Translations under genes and position numbers: made by a program | Source: Pontederia crassipes | Taxonomy: Eukaryota > Streptophyta > Magnoliopsida > Commelinales > Pontederiaceae | DNA length: 64,000 bases | Reading direction: 5' to 3' | Assembly (NCBI GenBank): GCA_030549335.1 | Contig: JAUKPH010000019.1 | Location: 16,690,001-16,754,000, forward strand | Part shown: piece by piece, positions 50,055-62,004 of the stretch | Layout: every line of letters starts with the position of its first letter | Numbering within the stretch: the stretch's first letter is position 1 | The notes under the pieces: generated by a model | Database searches by the model: none | The model's input: the letters and a program-made list of their open reading frames with translations, nothing else | What the model was told of the DNA's origin: nothing

Positions 50055-50218
50055 TATGACCTTTTTTTCTTCATTTTGTTTAAATTATTTGTTTTACTTA
50101 GGCATAGCTCACCCTAATTATCTTTTTTAATATCTTTTTTAGAATGATTCAAATCATTAGCATCTATATAAACTAAATAAAAGTTTTTAATCCTCTTGTC
50201 CCCCTACACTATTTTTTG

Positions 50219-50626
50219 AGGTGTCATTTGGTTCATGGGTAAATATTAGAATATATTAATATTCTTGATAATAGAGTCAAACGCGATGTAGAATATAATT
50301 AGGTCAAACTTGGTTTTCCACGAAACCACCTAGAGAAAAATGAAACCACCATTTTTTCCCCAATTAAAGAATGTCTATATTCTTTTAAAATGTTGGAATA
50401 AAGATATTCTCCTTTTTTCCATTTTTTCACCATTTTTTTCATTAATTAACTATATATTATTATATTATAATTTATATAATAATAAATGTAAAATATTTAT
50501 GATAAAAATATTTTAATTATAAAAATATTAAATTTATTCCTTTCAACCAAGCAAGAGTTTAGGATATTCTCTAGAATAAAATTTGTTATTCCTTCTAAAA
50601 AATTCTTTAACCAAATAGTCAAAGAG
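50219..50626. mobile_element. AT-rich MITE-like element
   Basis: The left end is aggtgtcatttggttcatggg; the right end contains taaccaaatagtc, its inverted counterpart. Non-coding and AT-rich. Adjacent to the fold-back element at 50719. Confidence 0.45.
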
Positions 50627-50718
50627 ATTATACTTGGACCTCAACTACATTCTTCCAAGTCGAAAATAGTAAGAACTATGGCACTCTTTCGCATCAAAAT
50701 CATGCAATAAGTTTTTGG

Positions 50719-51131
50719 GTTTTTTCCTTTGATCTTCCTTGAACTATGAAGTTTTTTCGCATCTATCCACGACTTTCATATTTTCCGTAGACCTCTCCTA
50801 AACTATGTCACTTCTTCCACTTAGGTCCATCCATCAACTTCTGTTAATTTTTTCATCAAATTTCATTATTTTGATTTATGAAATGACCAAATTGCCCTCG
50901 CACATTTTAGATAAGTGAACTACCCTTTTTTTTTACCTAGATGCGCGAGGGCAATTAGGTTATTTCATAAATTAAAATAATGAAAATTAACAAAAAATTT
51001 AACATATGTTGATGGAAGGACCTAAGTGGAAAAAGTGACATAGTTTAAGGGAAGTATGCGAAAAATACGAAAGTCGTGGGTAGATGCGGAAAAAGTTCAT
51101 AGTTCATGGGAGGCTAGAGGAAAAAATCCTA
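50719..51131. mobile_element. Fold-back MULE-like element (about 190-bp arms)
   Basis: The left arm starts GGGTTTTTTCCTTTGATC and the right arm ends gaggaaaaaatccta. The arms are inverted copies, including 'gcatctatccacgactttc', 'actatgtcact', 'ttccacttaggtcc' and 'attgccctcgc', joined by about 30 bp. The flanks are T-rich and a target duplication cannot be judged. No coding capacity. Confidence 0.8.
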
Positions 51132-51524
51132 AATTTTTTTTATACAAGTTAGTTCATATGATAAATGGCTTACAATTCTAAATGAATAACAATTATGAAA
51201 AATTAAAATAATAAGTTCACTATGTCAATGCACTCTAATCTTTTTAGTATGAAAAATCTCAATCACGAAGAACATTTTAAATTTTCTACAAAAAAAAATC
51301 ATGCTAGTTGACGTGCCCAAAACAAATCATTCAATAAGATTAAAAAAAAAGATAATCATAATTGTGCAACATTAAGATACCCATTAAAATATCTATTTAA
51401 CAATATTCTTGCAAATGTTACTAAGTTCGACTTTTACTATTTCCTTCAAATTATCCCAAAGTTTCGGTAATATTATAGCTCCCATCATGTAGAATTTATA
51501 TTCAAAATATTATGCACTACCAAC

Positions 51525-52620
51525 TAATTCAAGAGTCGACCGGTCCAACCATCAAGTAGCCGGAATGAGATTGAACTGGACAAGATCGGTCAAATTGGCG
51601 AAAACATAACAAAATAAAGTAAAACTGAGTTGAGCTACATTTTTTAACTAGCCAATTCTTCTGTTAAAAACTAATTTGATAAAATCATTATTTAAAATTT
51701 AGAAAAGATTCAAAAATAAGTTTTCTTCATAAAAAAAACTATGTTAGCACATTAATTTGCTCTTCAATTAATACTTATACTTTTACTCTCATCTTACTAC
51801 TCTTATTAATGTGGGACTATGTGTGTACACTTATTTCTTTTTTCCTTGGTTTAGTTTAATGTTTGTTAAACTTTTAACTCTATCATATATATTATTATCT
51901 TATTCAACTTTTTAATATCATATATGCATACTATAGTGTAAATTAAATATGTATTTACTATATTATATATAATATTTATCATATTAGATAAATTGGTTAT
52001 GAATTGAGGGTGCAAACTTTTTTTTGTCATATGCGTAACATTTAATAATATTATAAAATAGTTAGTATAGTATACTTATATATATAATATTATAAAAACA
52101 CAAATTTTAGTTTTCTTTAATTTAGTTAGTTAATCACAAACTATATTATATATTTATTTATATTTATATAATCATAATGTTTTAATATGAAAAAATATTT
52201 ATTTGGTACTTCTTTCTAAAATAAAAAACACAAAATACAAAAACATTAATGAGGAGAAAAATTATATAAAAAATTAAATTTAATAATACTTTAATTCATC
52301 AAATGTGTAATGATTTTAGCATTAAAATTTAAAATTCAATTATATAAATTTATTATTTATTACTAGTATCTTTATTTTTATTATAATTATTTTTTACATC
52401 ATCATACATATATATAATTAAAATATGATAGATTAATTTAATATATCATATTAGATATAATATTTTATTATTATCTCGTTGATGGAACGATCCGACCGGT
52501 TCGACTTGAAACAAATACTTGTTTAGATTGTTGTATGATCCGATGAAGAGAACATTGAGTTTTATTACAATTCGAGTGGTCCATCAACGATTTTAGATTC
52601 AATGTATTGTCAGTTACTAT
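51525..52620. other. AT-rich DNA with pieces of the 'ccggttcaac' family
   Basis: Segments at 51530-51600 (gtcgaccggtccaaccat) and 52485-52580 (gatccgaccggttcgactt) resemble the ends of the 46342 and 48538 elements and face each other about 1 kb apart. It may be a third, larger or nested copy. No gene is seen. Confidence 0.4.
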
Positions 52621-52908
52621 ATATACACACTTATATTATGAAAATTATTTTTCATACTATTTAAAGTATCAAATATTAATATTATTTTAAATTAATATCT
52701 AAATTTTTATTAAAAATAATATTCCTAATTCTAATAAAAAATGGCATATATTAAAATTTTTTCAATCATTTTTTATTAAAAAATGCCACATATTAAAAAT
52801 TCCATATATTAAACATTTTTTATTCATTTTTATTAATAAATAGTTTTATTACCCTAAAATTTAAATGTAAAGTTTGAAAGTCAAATTGATGCATTTTTTT
52901 GAGAATTT

Positions 52909-54240
52909 AAGATAAATTGCACTAAATACTCTTTAACTTCAACATCTTTCTCAACTATGTCATCAAACATTACTTTGTAAAAATAACAACATTGTCCTAC
53001 AATTATGTATTTATTTCACAAACTACTCTTTGGACTGAGAATAAAAAGTTCTTTCAATCATTTTTATTGATGTGACATATTATTTAAAAAGTAATATTAA
53101 AATAACAAATACAAAATTTAAAACAAATAAAAAGAGCGGGACGTGCCCTCTCCCTTCGGTTGCTGAGCCCCCCTCCCCCCCCCCCCCCCTTTTTTTCCCA
53201 TTTCCTCTCTTAGAGGAGAGGAGGAAGGGGGTGGCGTGCACACCCTCCTCTGTGTTGAGCTCACGACGTAGAGGGTAAGGGGTGCAGAGCCCTCCCTCCT
53301 CCTCTACGCACTCGAGATGCCAAGGGAGCCTTCCCTTTTGCATCACGAGTGCGCAGAGGATGGGGGAGGAGTGTCGCCCCCTCCCCTTTCTTCTCCAACG
53401 CAACCCTTTGCGATCAGTCCGGCGTCGAAGAGGAGAGAGGAAGGGGGCCGCCCCCTACCTCCGGCGCTTAGACGACCGGAGGTAGAGGGAGAAGGTGCGC
53501 ATGTCACGGGGTCATTTTTCGTTCGATCGACCCGTGCGGTGTTTAGACGTGCCCAACGTTTAGGCAAGCCCTTTTGAGCGCTTTGCGAAAGTTTGCTTAT
53601 GTCACAACTTTTGGGACGCTCGGTTCCGAGCGGACGCTTCTTCGGTGGAGGCGTTTGTGAACAAACGAGCACCTCGGCGTAACGCTCGATCACTTGGGAC
53701 ACTCTTTTGTGGGTTGACACCCCACGCTTGAGGCACGATGCTCGATTTAAAGAAGTTTGAAATCTTTATTGAGTAAATAGGAATTATTACAACGCTTCGG
53801 GGAAGCACTAGCGGGTCTCCCCTACTATACCACCGTTTTGGGTGGTAGGTTTGCGACGTGTGGTGTGGAGGACCATCTCCGGAGGTGCACTTTTCTGGAG
53901 TGCAAATTACAAAACTGCCACCACCACACTTGAGAAATAAACTAAGTATAAAAGTGGTTGAAAGGGAAAATACATGGTAAGATAACTCGACGTGCCCCGG
54001 GGACACGCACTCCCTCTTTTTAATTTTCATATTATTATTTTAATATTATTTTAAGTGTTTTGTATTTGTTTTATTTTAAAGTAATATGATATGTTAGCAA
54101 ATAACCGAAAAATGACTATTTCTAATCGAAAGGGTAGTTGATGAAATAAGTCAATAATTGGAGAGTAATGTTATAAAATAAAGTTGGAGGATAGAGTTGA
54201 GAAAGAGACTAAAGTTAAAGGATATTTAGTGAAATTTGCT
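52909..54240. mobile_element. Long-TIR MULE-like element with GC-rich cargo
   Basis: The left (52909-53135) and right (about 54005-54240) ends are inverted repeats of about 230 bp. Left: cactaaatactctttaact, ctttctcaactatgtc, gtgacatatta, aaatacaaaa. The reversed right end gives cactaaatatcctttaact, ctttctcaactctatcc, atcatattac, aaatacaaaaca. Flanks tgagaattt and tgaaaaattt may be a decayed target duplication. The core (53136-54000) is GC-rich, with several open frames but none I recognise. Confidence 0.8.
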
Positions 54241-56555
54241 TGAAAAATTTATGTAAGTTGAAATATGTCATTGTAACACATGATCATTCAACGAGAAAGA
54301 GAGAGAGATGATTGAAAGGGGAGAAGTTACTGTGATTATGACTCCATCACAAGTAAAACATTATAATATTATTGTATCACATTTAACGTACCTTTACCCT
54401 CAAACAATTAAACTATTATGCATATGTGCTCTTATTACCTGCTATCACTTCATTTATAATTTAATTGCTATTGTGACCTTTTTCCATAATTATTTATCAT
54501 CTTACGCTTACATGATCTTGGCCTTAGGTACCAATTGTGTAATAAAATCTCTTATAGTTGTAATGAGTTTTACTCCCTTATTTGATTATCTAAATCCCTA
54601 TCGTATTCTTTATGACATGAAAGATCGTGATTCTCATTATATCAAATCCAAAGGTAGAGTTACAAGTTAGAAAAATATTAATAAAGAGATCTTTTTTTAT
54701 CATAGCTTGATGATAGTAGAATAAAACATTTGAAAGACACTACATTAATCAAAAGGAAGTTAAAAGACATTCCACCAATCATTTTTATAGAGAGTCGAAA
54801 GACAGTCTCACGTAGAAAGATTCTTCCCTAGACATTAAGAAATTGAAAGGCATTCCATGACCATTTTAAGGAGTAGAAAGACACCATCCATAAGTGTAAT
54901 ATAATGAAAAGAATATGTATAAGTATGATATATTATCGATGATGACATAGAACATCCTAATTGATTTTTATCGATTCTTCTCATAACAATTCTATTTGAT
55001 AATGATTTATTATGTTAAAACTCACAAAAGGTTTATCTCTCTTATAATTCAATGTCGCATGTACTAATTCAACATAATATGAAAGATAACGATGTGGACG
55101 GTAATTTAATTTAATTTTATGTTTTTTAGATATATTTGTTGTCATTAGTTGAATAATATAATAATTAAGAGCCACTTAAGACTTATTTTCAAGGGAAGGT
55201 TTGATTGAGGGTGAAAAAAGTTTAAAAAAAAAGAAGGAAAAGAAGAGTAACGGATTTATCTTGTTTCGTTGAGAAAGTCTTCTCTTTTTTCTCTTCAATA
55301 GGAATGAAAAATGAGAGAAAATATATAATTAATACGCATTTTCATATTTACCTTATAAACTAAATATAAATGCACATATAAAAGATAAACTCATATAAAT
55401 AAAATTACAATTTTATCTTTTTACTCTTCCCTTCATTTTATTTATGTCATAAAAATAAGGCTAAATATTTACTTCATTCCTTTCACATCTTTACACTTCC
55501 CCTTCCCTTAAGACTTCCATATTTTTTATAACACATTTTGCTATTTTTTATGGTGAATTCATAAGTATGTCTTAAACAATTTATGCCATTTTATCTAAGT
55601 AGTCAATCCACAATAAAATGATTATGTATAAACAATTCATAACACCTCCGAAGATGTATAACTGAAGTGCTTGAGTGTCCTTTGGGCCTTGGATTCCTAG
55701 CAGTCTTTTTCAAATTGGTCCGTTTCAGCTTGATAGGAAAATGCTCGTTTTTAGGGAAAAAAGGATTGAAATAAAGAAAACAAATTTAAAAATTAGAAAT
55801 TATGCATAAAATTCCTAAATAAAGGATGAAAAAAAATTCTATAAATTTTAGTAAAGAAGGTGGAAGAATATAAAGGAGAGAAGCAAAAATAAAGTAGATT
55901 TATGGGATGAAATAAAAAAAAAGAAAAACTAATAATAAAGAACGTAATATTTTAACTCAAAAATAAAATGTGAGATAATAATAAAAAAACATTAATTTAA
56001 GAAAGGATAAAATTGTCCACAGATTTACTAAATAAGAAGATGGAAAATTTAAAATTATTATAAAATGATACATATTTAAAAAAAAGTAGTAATGTCTAGT
56101 TATTGAGAAATGATGATTAATATGCTTTCATTTTATTATTTTTTAACCTTTATATTTTTCATTTATAGTATAGACTAATGAAAGTAAAATTATTTTAATA
56201 AAATTTGATATAATTAGATCGGATTCGATTGTCAATTGTCAGACCAATTTTTAAATCATAGTCCCTTTTAACGTTGATTGTATTGATACATATATCTATT
56301 ATTATTTCATTATCAGTTATTGACTAAGTAAACTCACTTCAACTCTTATGAGTTACTTAATTTGATCTGTTAAATACATCAGATGAAATCGCTATCAGAC
56401 TTAACTCATCCCCGCTTCATCGTGTACACCGTAACACGTCCATAAGGCTTTTTTTCCACGGTCAAAAATGGCCACCTCACTCGGCGAACGAAGCCGCGTG
56501 CAAAAAGACCCAAATGACAGCAACAGTATCATTACAGTATCAGCTCTTTTTCTCC

Positions 56556-56592
<37 letters not shown>

Positions 56593-57179
56593 TATTTATT
56601 TCTTTGTTCCATTGATGAAAACAAGACGTTGACCCCTTTTGGACGTCATAAATCCGTTAACACAGCCTGAGAACCACAAAAGCATCTTAAATATTTATAT
56701 TAGATAAAATATTATTTTAAGCAAGTTTAATTTATCCAGATAAAAAGGAGTAATTTTTCATCTGGTAATAATAATTATTTATTTATTTGATCTGAACACA
56801 AATATTAAATCTAAGAAGAAAAAGTACTGTGTTGTAAAAGTGTTTCCAGATTTTAATTATAAAACATTTTTTCCCTGGATTTCCTCGGAATTCTACTTTG
56901 AGATAGTTAATATCACTATCATTCTTAAATTAAAATATTTTATTCTATTTTAAATCGATTGGAATTAGTTAAAATTATGGAATAGAGAAAAAAAGAGACT
57001 CGACTCCTCAAAAAGCGAACCCCAATATCCCACGCCTTCTGACACCCAGCCACCCACCCTCGCTCCCCATTGGCCATCCACCCGTCTCCGCCCTCGTGGA
57101 CCCGCACGAGGACTTCGCCCCCTGCCCACCTCGAGCAGACATTTTCCACGGGCCCCGCAGTTCGACCGCACGGGGGAAG
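54241..57179. other. Intergenic AT-rich DNA with (ATT)n microsatellite
   Basis: No gene structure is seen. A run of loosely repeated 'gaaagacatt/gaaagacac' units occupies about 54725-54895. An (ATT)n microsatellite lies at 56561-56592. GC content rises from about 57000 toward the next gene's promoter. Confidence 0.5.
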
Positions 57180-57187
57180 TGACGTCA
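57180..57187. promoter_or_regulatory. TGACGTCA palindrome upstream of the proline-rich gene
   Basis: A perfect TGACGTCA, the preferred site of TGA/bZIP factors, 555 bp before the start codon at 57742. A TATA-like tatttaaaag lies at about 57527, and a long T/C tract follows at 57477-57510. The link to this gene is positional only. Confidence 0.4.
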
Positions 57188-57741
57188 CCTTTTGTTGTGA
57201 TTCTCCCGAGATGAAAACTTCCCTCCGCAACAGCGCACACGATTGTCCGGACGAACCAAAGCTCGACATGTTGCACCTCGGTTGCACCATACGGAAAATA
57301 GCACCTGCGTATCCGCTATATTTACCCACCCGTACCACTGCCGATCGAAGGATGACGTGGATCATCTTAGAAGCGTTCCTTAACGATCGGACGGCGGAAC
57401 AGGGGCACAATTTGGGCGAAATGGAGAAGGGGCGGAGTGGTAAATATGGTCGCGTGTTTGACCTTTGAAGCGTTCCTCTTTTTTTTTCCTTCTTTTTTCT
57501 TTCTTTCTTTGATAGACGCGAGAAATATTTAAAAGGAGAGATGCGTCCTTCCTTCGAAAACTACGTCGCTGTCTTTTTTTTAATCGCTTCCTTTGCTTAA
57601 CTCGGCGTGCCGCCGGCTGTTCCCGGCGAGTTCTCGTGCTCCGGCGATTACTTGGCGGCGATTTGATTCCTGATTTGGAAAGGAGGAAGTTTGGCTTTTC
57701 GTTCGGGTTTTTGAGGGCTTTTCGGGAGAGTGGAACGAGAG

Positions 57742-60468
57742 ATGAGGGGAGCGAACAGTACTGTGGACACGGTGAATGCGGCGGCGGCGGCCGTGGCCTC
57801 TGCCCCGCGCCGAGTTCAGCAGGGCACAGCCCCGGTGAGTTTGGTATAGGCTTATGGCTGCTGCTTTCTTTTCGTTCGCCCTTTTCCATAGGTAGAGTTT
57901 TAATCGTTTTTAGTATTTTTAGCTGCTTCTGTATCCAGCTTGATCAATTAATTGGTTCATCTTGTTTTAGTTTTATGGTAGACTCTATTTTGTTTTTTGT
58001 TTTTGGACGCTATTCGATGTGAATACTGTTTCGGTGGCTTCGATTAGAGAAAATTTATGTTGTAATTGTATAAGTTTTATTTTCACTTGTTCTTCTTTTG
58101 GGATATATCAGATGGGTTCACTACCTGGATTGGAGTATTTCTGTCATGGGATTAAATGAGCGATTGCAAAGCTGAGATGATAAAAGAAAGTGAAGTTTGT
58201 GGTTCATATCCATAGGGTACTTCTTTTTTGCAATTTTGGGGCTTATAAGATCTTGTTAAACTTTTCATGTATATGGGTGGAACGTGCTGTACTGTTTTTT
58301 ATAGCATGTAATGATGTTGTTGTTGTTTCTGAAGGTAAACACAATTTACGTTGCCTTATTGATTATGGAAAGAAAAAAAAATTTGATGGTTCCTGTTGGT
58401 AAAAAGGATCCTTGGGCACGAAGATTGTTTGATCATGACAGTATGGACGAGTACAGGAGAACACTATCTGGAAAAGGTTGAGATTTAGGGTCAGTTAGAT
58501 AATGGATGCCAAATTTTGATGATGGCATGCATGAACTTTTCTTTCTTTCTTCCCATCTATCTTTGTGAGAAACAAGATGGAGCTCTGGCCTGAGCATAAT
58601 AGGGAGAAATGAAAATAAAAGGAAAGAAAAAGGGACAAGAAGGCTTATGCTACAATGCACAAGAGCTAAAGGTTTTGCTGTACTTTGTAGCACTTGTTCT
58701 TTATCATTTAATGGTGGTTTGTAATGTCTGGCAAATGAAATTCTCGAAACAAGAATGATATGGTTGATGAACAGTATCCAGATTCTTGATTTGTGTTCTT
58801 TCATAGTAGTTAAGATTATGGGTAATTAATTGTGTCTTACATTTTATTTTGGAAGGAAGTTTCAATGAACATAATTGCCATAACATTGAGTTATTTCTGA
58901 GCAATAAATTGAATTATTTGTCTGCATGAGAAACGAGTCGGAGTGGCTCCTATTAGTGAGAAAAGGGTAGAGAATCGTTTGAGATAATTTGGTCAAGACC
59001 ATTAGATACGCTAGTAAGAATAGTAGATCAAATAATTTGGAGTCCAATTAAAAGAGGGAGAGGGAGGCCAAGGCGGATACTTGACGAACTAATAGAGCAA
59101 GATCTATTGGTGAATAATATACCGAAAGGTTTGGTTACTAATAGAGCGGAATGGCGTCGTATGATCCATGTATCCGACCCCACCTAGTGGGATAAGGCTT
59201 TGTTGTTGTTGTCGTCGTCGTCGTCTGCATGAGAAATTTTATTTTTGTGCATAAACTGTGGAAAGCATTATCTCATTATTTCCTTAAATTGACTCCACAA
59301 TGGTTCTCTCTGCCTGTTTTATCCTCAGAGGAGAAGATGGACTTACCTGTTGAGCAAGCTTTGGTGTTTTGGTTCTCCTAAAGGTGACGGTCGCATAAGG
59401 CATGCTGTCCTTTCTCCTGAACCTGCGCGTTCGACATTGGAAGCACCTGCACTGGAAAATTCTAACCATCAGTCATCCTCAAGGCTGCCCTTTGTTGTGC
59501 CTCCCTCCTCGCCCGCTTCCTTCTTTCAGTCAGGACCTCCATCTGCCACTCTATCACCTAAAGGTCCTCTCTCCTTTTCAAATAACTCAGCAAGTTCCTA
59601 CTCTCCAAGTGGACCAACTTCTATATTTGCCATTGGACCTTATGCACATGAGACTCAGTTAGTTTCACCCCCTGTGTTCTCCACTTTCACAACTGAACCT
59701 TCTACTGCTCCGTTCACTCCACCACCAGAATCAGTGCATCTCACAACACCATCATCTCCAGAGGTGCCATTTGCGCAGCTCTTGACTTCCTACCTTGATG
59801 CTAAGTATAAGAATGATACCTATGAATTCCAGTCCTACCAATTTTATCCTGGAAGTCCAATTGGGAACCTCATATCACCAAGCTCAGTGTGTTCAGGCAC
59901 ATCATCACCTTTCCCTGATGTTGAGCTTCATTCTTCTAGCGCTCCACTCTCTTTTCCTGTTACTGAACCACCAAAAATCTTGAGCGCCGAAGGCATTGCT
60001 ACACGCAAACTTACACTTCAACATGCTAGAAATGGTGGTTCGTTGTTGGATGGCCAGATATCAGCAGCTGTACCTTTAGTAGGCTCGGCCACCAGGTATC
60101 AGAATAATGGAAGTGTGCTTGCAGCAGATCAGAGAGGCTCGTTTGAATTGACTGCAGAAGAGTTTGCACGCTGTTTGGGCAAGAAAACGGCACTCTCAGG
60201 AGAAGGTGTTTCAGAATTTCTAGTTTATAATGATCAACAGACTAATGGACTTGGCATTGATGAAACCTACCATGACTTGCCTCAAAAGATACAGCAGTCG
60301 TTTGCCCATCTCTCAGCTAAGGAGTTTAAATTTGATAATTCTGATGGTACTTCAGGAGGCACTTCTGTTGGTTCTGACTGGTGGGCTAATGAAAAGGTTG
60401 TTGGGACACCAACTGCGCATCAGAAGAATTGGCCATTCTTCCCAATGATACAACCAGGGGCAAAGTAA
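57742..60468 (+). CDS. Hydroxyproline-rich glycoprotein family protein (At5g52430/At4g25620-like)
   Basis: Exon 1 (57742-57834) encodes MRGANSTVDTVNAAAAAVAS and ends at a GTGAGT donor. Exon 2 (59329-60468) follows after a cag acceptor in phase, giving 410 aa. The start MRxxNSTVDTVNAAA, the KRRW/WxxLxxLWCFG segment, the HAVLxPEP motif, and long Pro/Ser-rich runs (VPPSSPASFF, SPSSVCSGTSSPFPD), together with the tail GSDWWANEKV..WPFFPM, match a plant-specific family labelled 'hydroxyproline-rich glycoprotein'. There is no signal peptide, so a true cell-wall glycoprotein is doubtful; the family's biochemical role is unknown. The intron (57835-59328) holds a LINE fragment. The last exon ends about 10 bp before a likely 3' UTR. 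Confidence 0.88.
58934..59222 (+). mobile_element. 5'-truncated RTE-type LINE, 14-bp TSD
   Basis: The 289-bp insert encodes the decayed C-terminus of a LINE reverse transcriptase (GRGRPR/RRILDELIEQDLL, WRRMIHVSDP) and ends ccgaccccacctagtgggataaggctttgttgttgttg, the trinucleotide-tailed 3' end typical of plant RTE elements. GTCTGCATGAGAAA flanks both sides (58920-58933, 59223-59236). It lies in the intron of the proline-rich gene, in the sense orientation. Confidence 0.92.
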
Positions 60469-61214
60469 TAGGAAGTTTCATTGTTGTACATTAGTTAGGA
60501 GATTTTTTTTTTCTTTTTCGCTGCTTTTTGGGGTACTCTTCAAGTATATTTTACAGCTTTTCTGTGATCACAACCTTTGTACAAAGATCCTTGCAGGCTG
60601 AAGGCCATGACGAACCACAGCAGGTCAGTAGGATGAGATGACTTTTGATAGCATTACTTGGAGTAGTCACACTCACATAGGATGAGAAGATTTTGAAGCC
60701 TGTTGCTTCTCTTTGTAGAACCTTGGCAGTAGTCCCTCCGTCTTCCTGCCAATTAATCTGTGAACTGAATCATGTAATGTACGATGTTGCAGATATTTGT
60801 ATCGTTAGATGCACCCAATTCCATCAGCAGCATATCAATTCTTGTTACCGTTCGGCCAGTCTGAATGAATGTGAACTGTATCAAAATGCCATTTTGATGT
60901 AGTGTCTCTGTTCTTGAGGAGGCAAGCAAGGCAGTAATGCTCCTGTCACATTAATTGCAAACTGTTCCATTTTGCCTCTCATATTGATCCTTCAGAATTA
61001 AATTCTGGAGGTGGAACAGACAATTTAGTATTATGAAAATGTTGATTAAGAGAAAAAACAATGGTATACAAAATTTTCAGACCGAAACATTCGCACAAGC
61101 ATATGAATACTTCTAACAGATGAATTCGCCGGCGCCTGCAGCATCCAAGATGGAACAAAACACAATGGATTAGGCGTTTAAAGAGGGCCTCATGCAACAC
61201 TAGACCATGATAAC
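60469..61214. other. 3' flank of the proline-rich gene
   Basis: Probably 3' UTR to about 60.9 kb, then unremarkable sequence. No other gene is seen before the minus-strand remnant at 61215. Confidence 0.5.
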
Positions 61215-61336
61215 CTATGTTTCTAAGAGGCCAAGCATAAGCTCGTGCATCAGTAATTTCAAGCGACGTTGATTATTTGTTATACAGGATTTGGCAAACT
61301 CAATTGCAGCTAAAAGCCCAGAGATCGATTGCGCAC
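61215..61336 (-). pseudogene. Possible terminal exon of an unidentified gene
   Basis: Behind a minus-strand acceptor (gcagctcag) a 40-codon frame reads GAQSISGLLAAIEFAKSC, ITNNQRRLKLLMHELMLGLLET, then TAG. The composition looks like real helical protein, but no upstream exon is visible and I do not recognise it. It may be a gene remnant. Confidence 0.3.
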
Positions 61337-61513
61337 CTGAGCTGCATGCAGATAAAAAAATGATATACATGAAACCCAGGGCACAGGACTTAAAGGCGAG
61401 AGCGAAAGGAGTTATCGAAAAATTACATATTTTTGTGGAGACACACGCCAGCAATATATTAAACAAGTTTGCTGCTGGATTTTGTTCATGTTTAATGCTA
61501 TTATTGATCTAAG

Positions 61514-61855
61514 ATGGCATTGGCGCCCACTGCCAAGGTGGTATTGGGCTGCGTCGCCTTCCGGGTCTTCCAGGTGTTCGGCCGTCTTCCCGGAGGTCCC
61601 CACCCTTCCTGTCGATCTGACAGCAAACTCTGTCCGCATGGTCGTCTTCAGGGCAAATCGTCGGAGGAAATTACCTACGCCACCGTCGACCTCCCCATCT
61701 CAGACCACTCTTCGGCAGCATGCTCGCTGGCATGTGCCTTCGATCGCGCGGATATGTTCATGATACATAGGCAAGCTCCTCGCGCTCAGAAGCAGGGCAG
61801 CAACGACCTCTTTGTTGCGTCTGCCTAGTCTCGGCCGTGACAAGTTACTCCTCAG
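61514..61855 (+). pseudogene. Relic of an Lsi2-like silicon efflux transporter (N-terminal part)
   Basis: The sequence starts MALAPTAKVVLGCVAF, like the N-terminus of Lsi2-type silicon efflux transporters (I recall MALA..KVV.GSVAFGVFWVLAVFPAVPFLP). The similarity then moves between frames: AVFPEVPTLPVDLTA and RMVVFRA in one; YATVDLPI and RADMF in another; YIGKLLA-like and CVCLVSAVTS in the third, corresponding to YAxIDLPILG, RADMFKYLGKLLxWKS and CRxCLVSAVxSAL. It covers about the first 110 residues of a protein of roughly 470-540, has at least three frame changes, and ends before the first deleted transmembrane regions. It is a dead fragment next to the Pack-MULE. Confidence 0.75.
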
Positions 61856-62004
61856 GTTGCTCACTTTTATCTTGACACTAAATATAGTTATTAATAAAAT
61901 ATATAATTACAGCGAAAATATAATAAAATAGACAATTTAAACATATAGAAGTCGAGGACTTAAATCAGCATATAATCTTAAGATGTCATTCACTATAAAA
62001 AAAA

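Noticed and set aside
53072-53720. Overlapping frames in the GC-rich core of the 52909 element
   Set aside because: No recognisable domain, splice context or start; kept only as possible cargo.
54308-54670. 120-aa plus-strand open frame
   Set aside because: AT-rich, hydrophobic and without recognised motifs or splice context; probably chance.
57742-60468. True secreted cell-wall hydroxyproline-rich glycoprotein
   Set aside because: No signal peptide and few SPPPP-type repeats; the family label is historical.
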